This document shows positions 63,659-64,000 of a stretch of 64,000 bases of DNA, piece by piece; position 1 is the stretch's first letter; each line of letters opens with the position of its first letter. Source of the DNA: an uncultured Maricaulis sp. (GTDB taxonomy: Bacteria; Pseudomonadota; Alphaproteobacteria; Caulobacterales; Maricaulaceae); the NCBI RefSeq assembly GCF_947259345.1, contig NZ_CAMYLS010000005.1, positions 62,001-126,000 on the forward strand, given 5' to 3'. The notes under the pieces are model-generated. The model was not told where the DNA came from. It saw only the letters and a list, made by a program, of their open reading frames with translations, and ran no database searches. The position numbers and the translations under genes were made by a program.

Positions 63659-64000
63659 CTATTGGCGGGTATAGATGTCCTCGCCCCAGGTCAGACGGAC
63701 AAGCTCACCGCTCGCATCCCGCTCGAATTGCAAGCCGTCGATTTCGGCGAAGGGGTCGGACTGGCCGGCAAACAGGTCCGGTTGCGCCGGCGTCAGATCG
63801 ATCCGCATATCGCCCCAGTGCGCGACAAGTTCACCGGCTTCCACTACCAGGTTGATGTCGAGATAGGGCTCGCCGGTCGACCAGGTGCCAGTATAGGCGA
63901 CGAGCGTGTCGGCATCCGGTGACCAGGTCCAGCCCCCCCATTGCTCGTCGGCGCGCATTTCCGCGAGCTGCTCATTGCGATAGGCGAGATAGCGCTCGAT
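63659..64000 (-). CDS. C-terminal part of a larger protein (runs off the window), possibly a serine hydrolase
   Basis: The frame is open to the right edge and ends at 63659, giving the last ~113 residues only. It starts 'IERYLAYRNEQLAEMRADEQ' and contains 'DTLVAYTGTWSTGEPYLDIN', 'LVVEAGELVAHWGDMRIDL' and 'FERDASGELVRLTWGEDIY'. The YTGTW and 'DGLQFERD..GELVRLTW' pattern resembles the lipocalin-like C-terminal domain found after class C beta-lactamase-type serine hydrolases. The catalytic part lies outside the window, so the call is tentative. Confidence 0.6.
   Translation of the reverse strand: MERYLAYRNEQLAEMRADEQWGGWTWSPDADTLVAYTGTWSTGEPYLDINLVVEAGELVAHWGDMRIDLTPAQPDLFAGQSDPFAEIDGLQFERDASGELVRLTWGEDIYTRQ

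Overview
The window is high-GC DNA from an alphaproteobacterium. A stalked marine relative of Caulobacter (Maricaulis/Hyphomonadaceae type) fits best. The supporting features are a TipF-like degenerate EAL protein, a DUF3035 lipoprotein beside lspA, a CIRCE-controlled groESL, a cheY-cheZ pair, Caulobacter-style promoter elements, a MutL with an endonuclease motif, and many secreted proteases and outer-membrane proteins. Genus is inference; no rRNA or tRNA gene was recognised.

Layout. 0-6.5 kb: tadA, a TfoX_N protein, an RluB-type pseudouridine synthase and rsmD, then an unrecognised lower-GC gene (3.2-4.4 kb) and a PoxB-like ThDP enzyme. 6.5-14.2 kb: a leftward cluster mutL, DUF3035 lipoprotein, lspA, ileS, ribF, maoC. 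14.3-21 kb: cheY-cheZ, a HAD phosphatase, membrane proteins with a divergent AraC regulator, the TipF-like gene and an OmpA lipoprotein. 21-23.3 kb: groES-groEL with promoter, CIRCE and terminator. 23.3-34 kb: S9 peptidase, GH3 enzyme, a charged periplasmic helix protein, a candidate small RNA, hisS, a DsbD-like reductase, SapC and OmpW. 34-38 kb: a zinc unit with a His/Asp-rich TonB receptor diverging from zur across two candidate Zur boxes. 38-57 kb: ABC exporter, PhzF, a serine protease with Cys-rich repeats, an esterase, two DUF481 porin-like paralogues, rpoH, an ECF sigma factor and small secreted proteins. 57-60.2 kb: a lower-GC accessory island. 60.2-64 kb: thiC with an upstream periplasmic metallo-beta-lactamase-fold gene behind a TPP riboswitch, a membrane protein, and a gene running off the right edge.

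The most notable system is the island at 57.4-60.2 kb. A reverse transcriptase with the retron hallmarks (NAxxH, VTG, YMDD) overlaps a small XRE-type HTH gene. Upstream lie a near-consensus sigma-70 promoter, an adjacent 9+3+9 palindrome, and about 240 nt able to fold like an msr-msd RNA, with flanking complementary segments. A small cationic peptide ORF overlaps the RNA 3' end, and a two-TM small protein with its own strong promoter lies downstream. The island abuts a second, diverged copy of the thiC 3' end and a pair of inverted REP-like palindromes, which suggests insertion or exchange at the thiC 3' end.

Other points worth following are the periplasmic MBL-fold gene under TPP riboswitch control, a CheZ tail with two FliM-like CheY-binding motifs, a candidate small RNA at 27.9 kb with a palindromic promoter, and a 150-bp repeat present in two inverted copies 19.6 kb apart.
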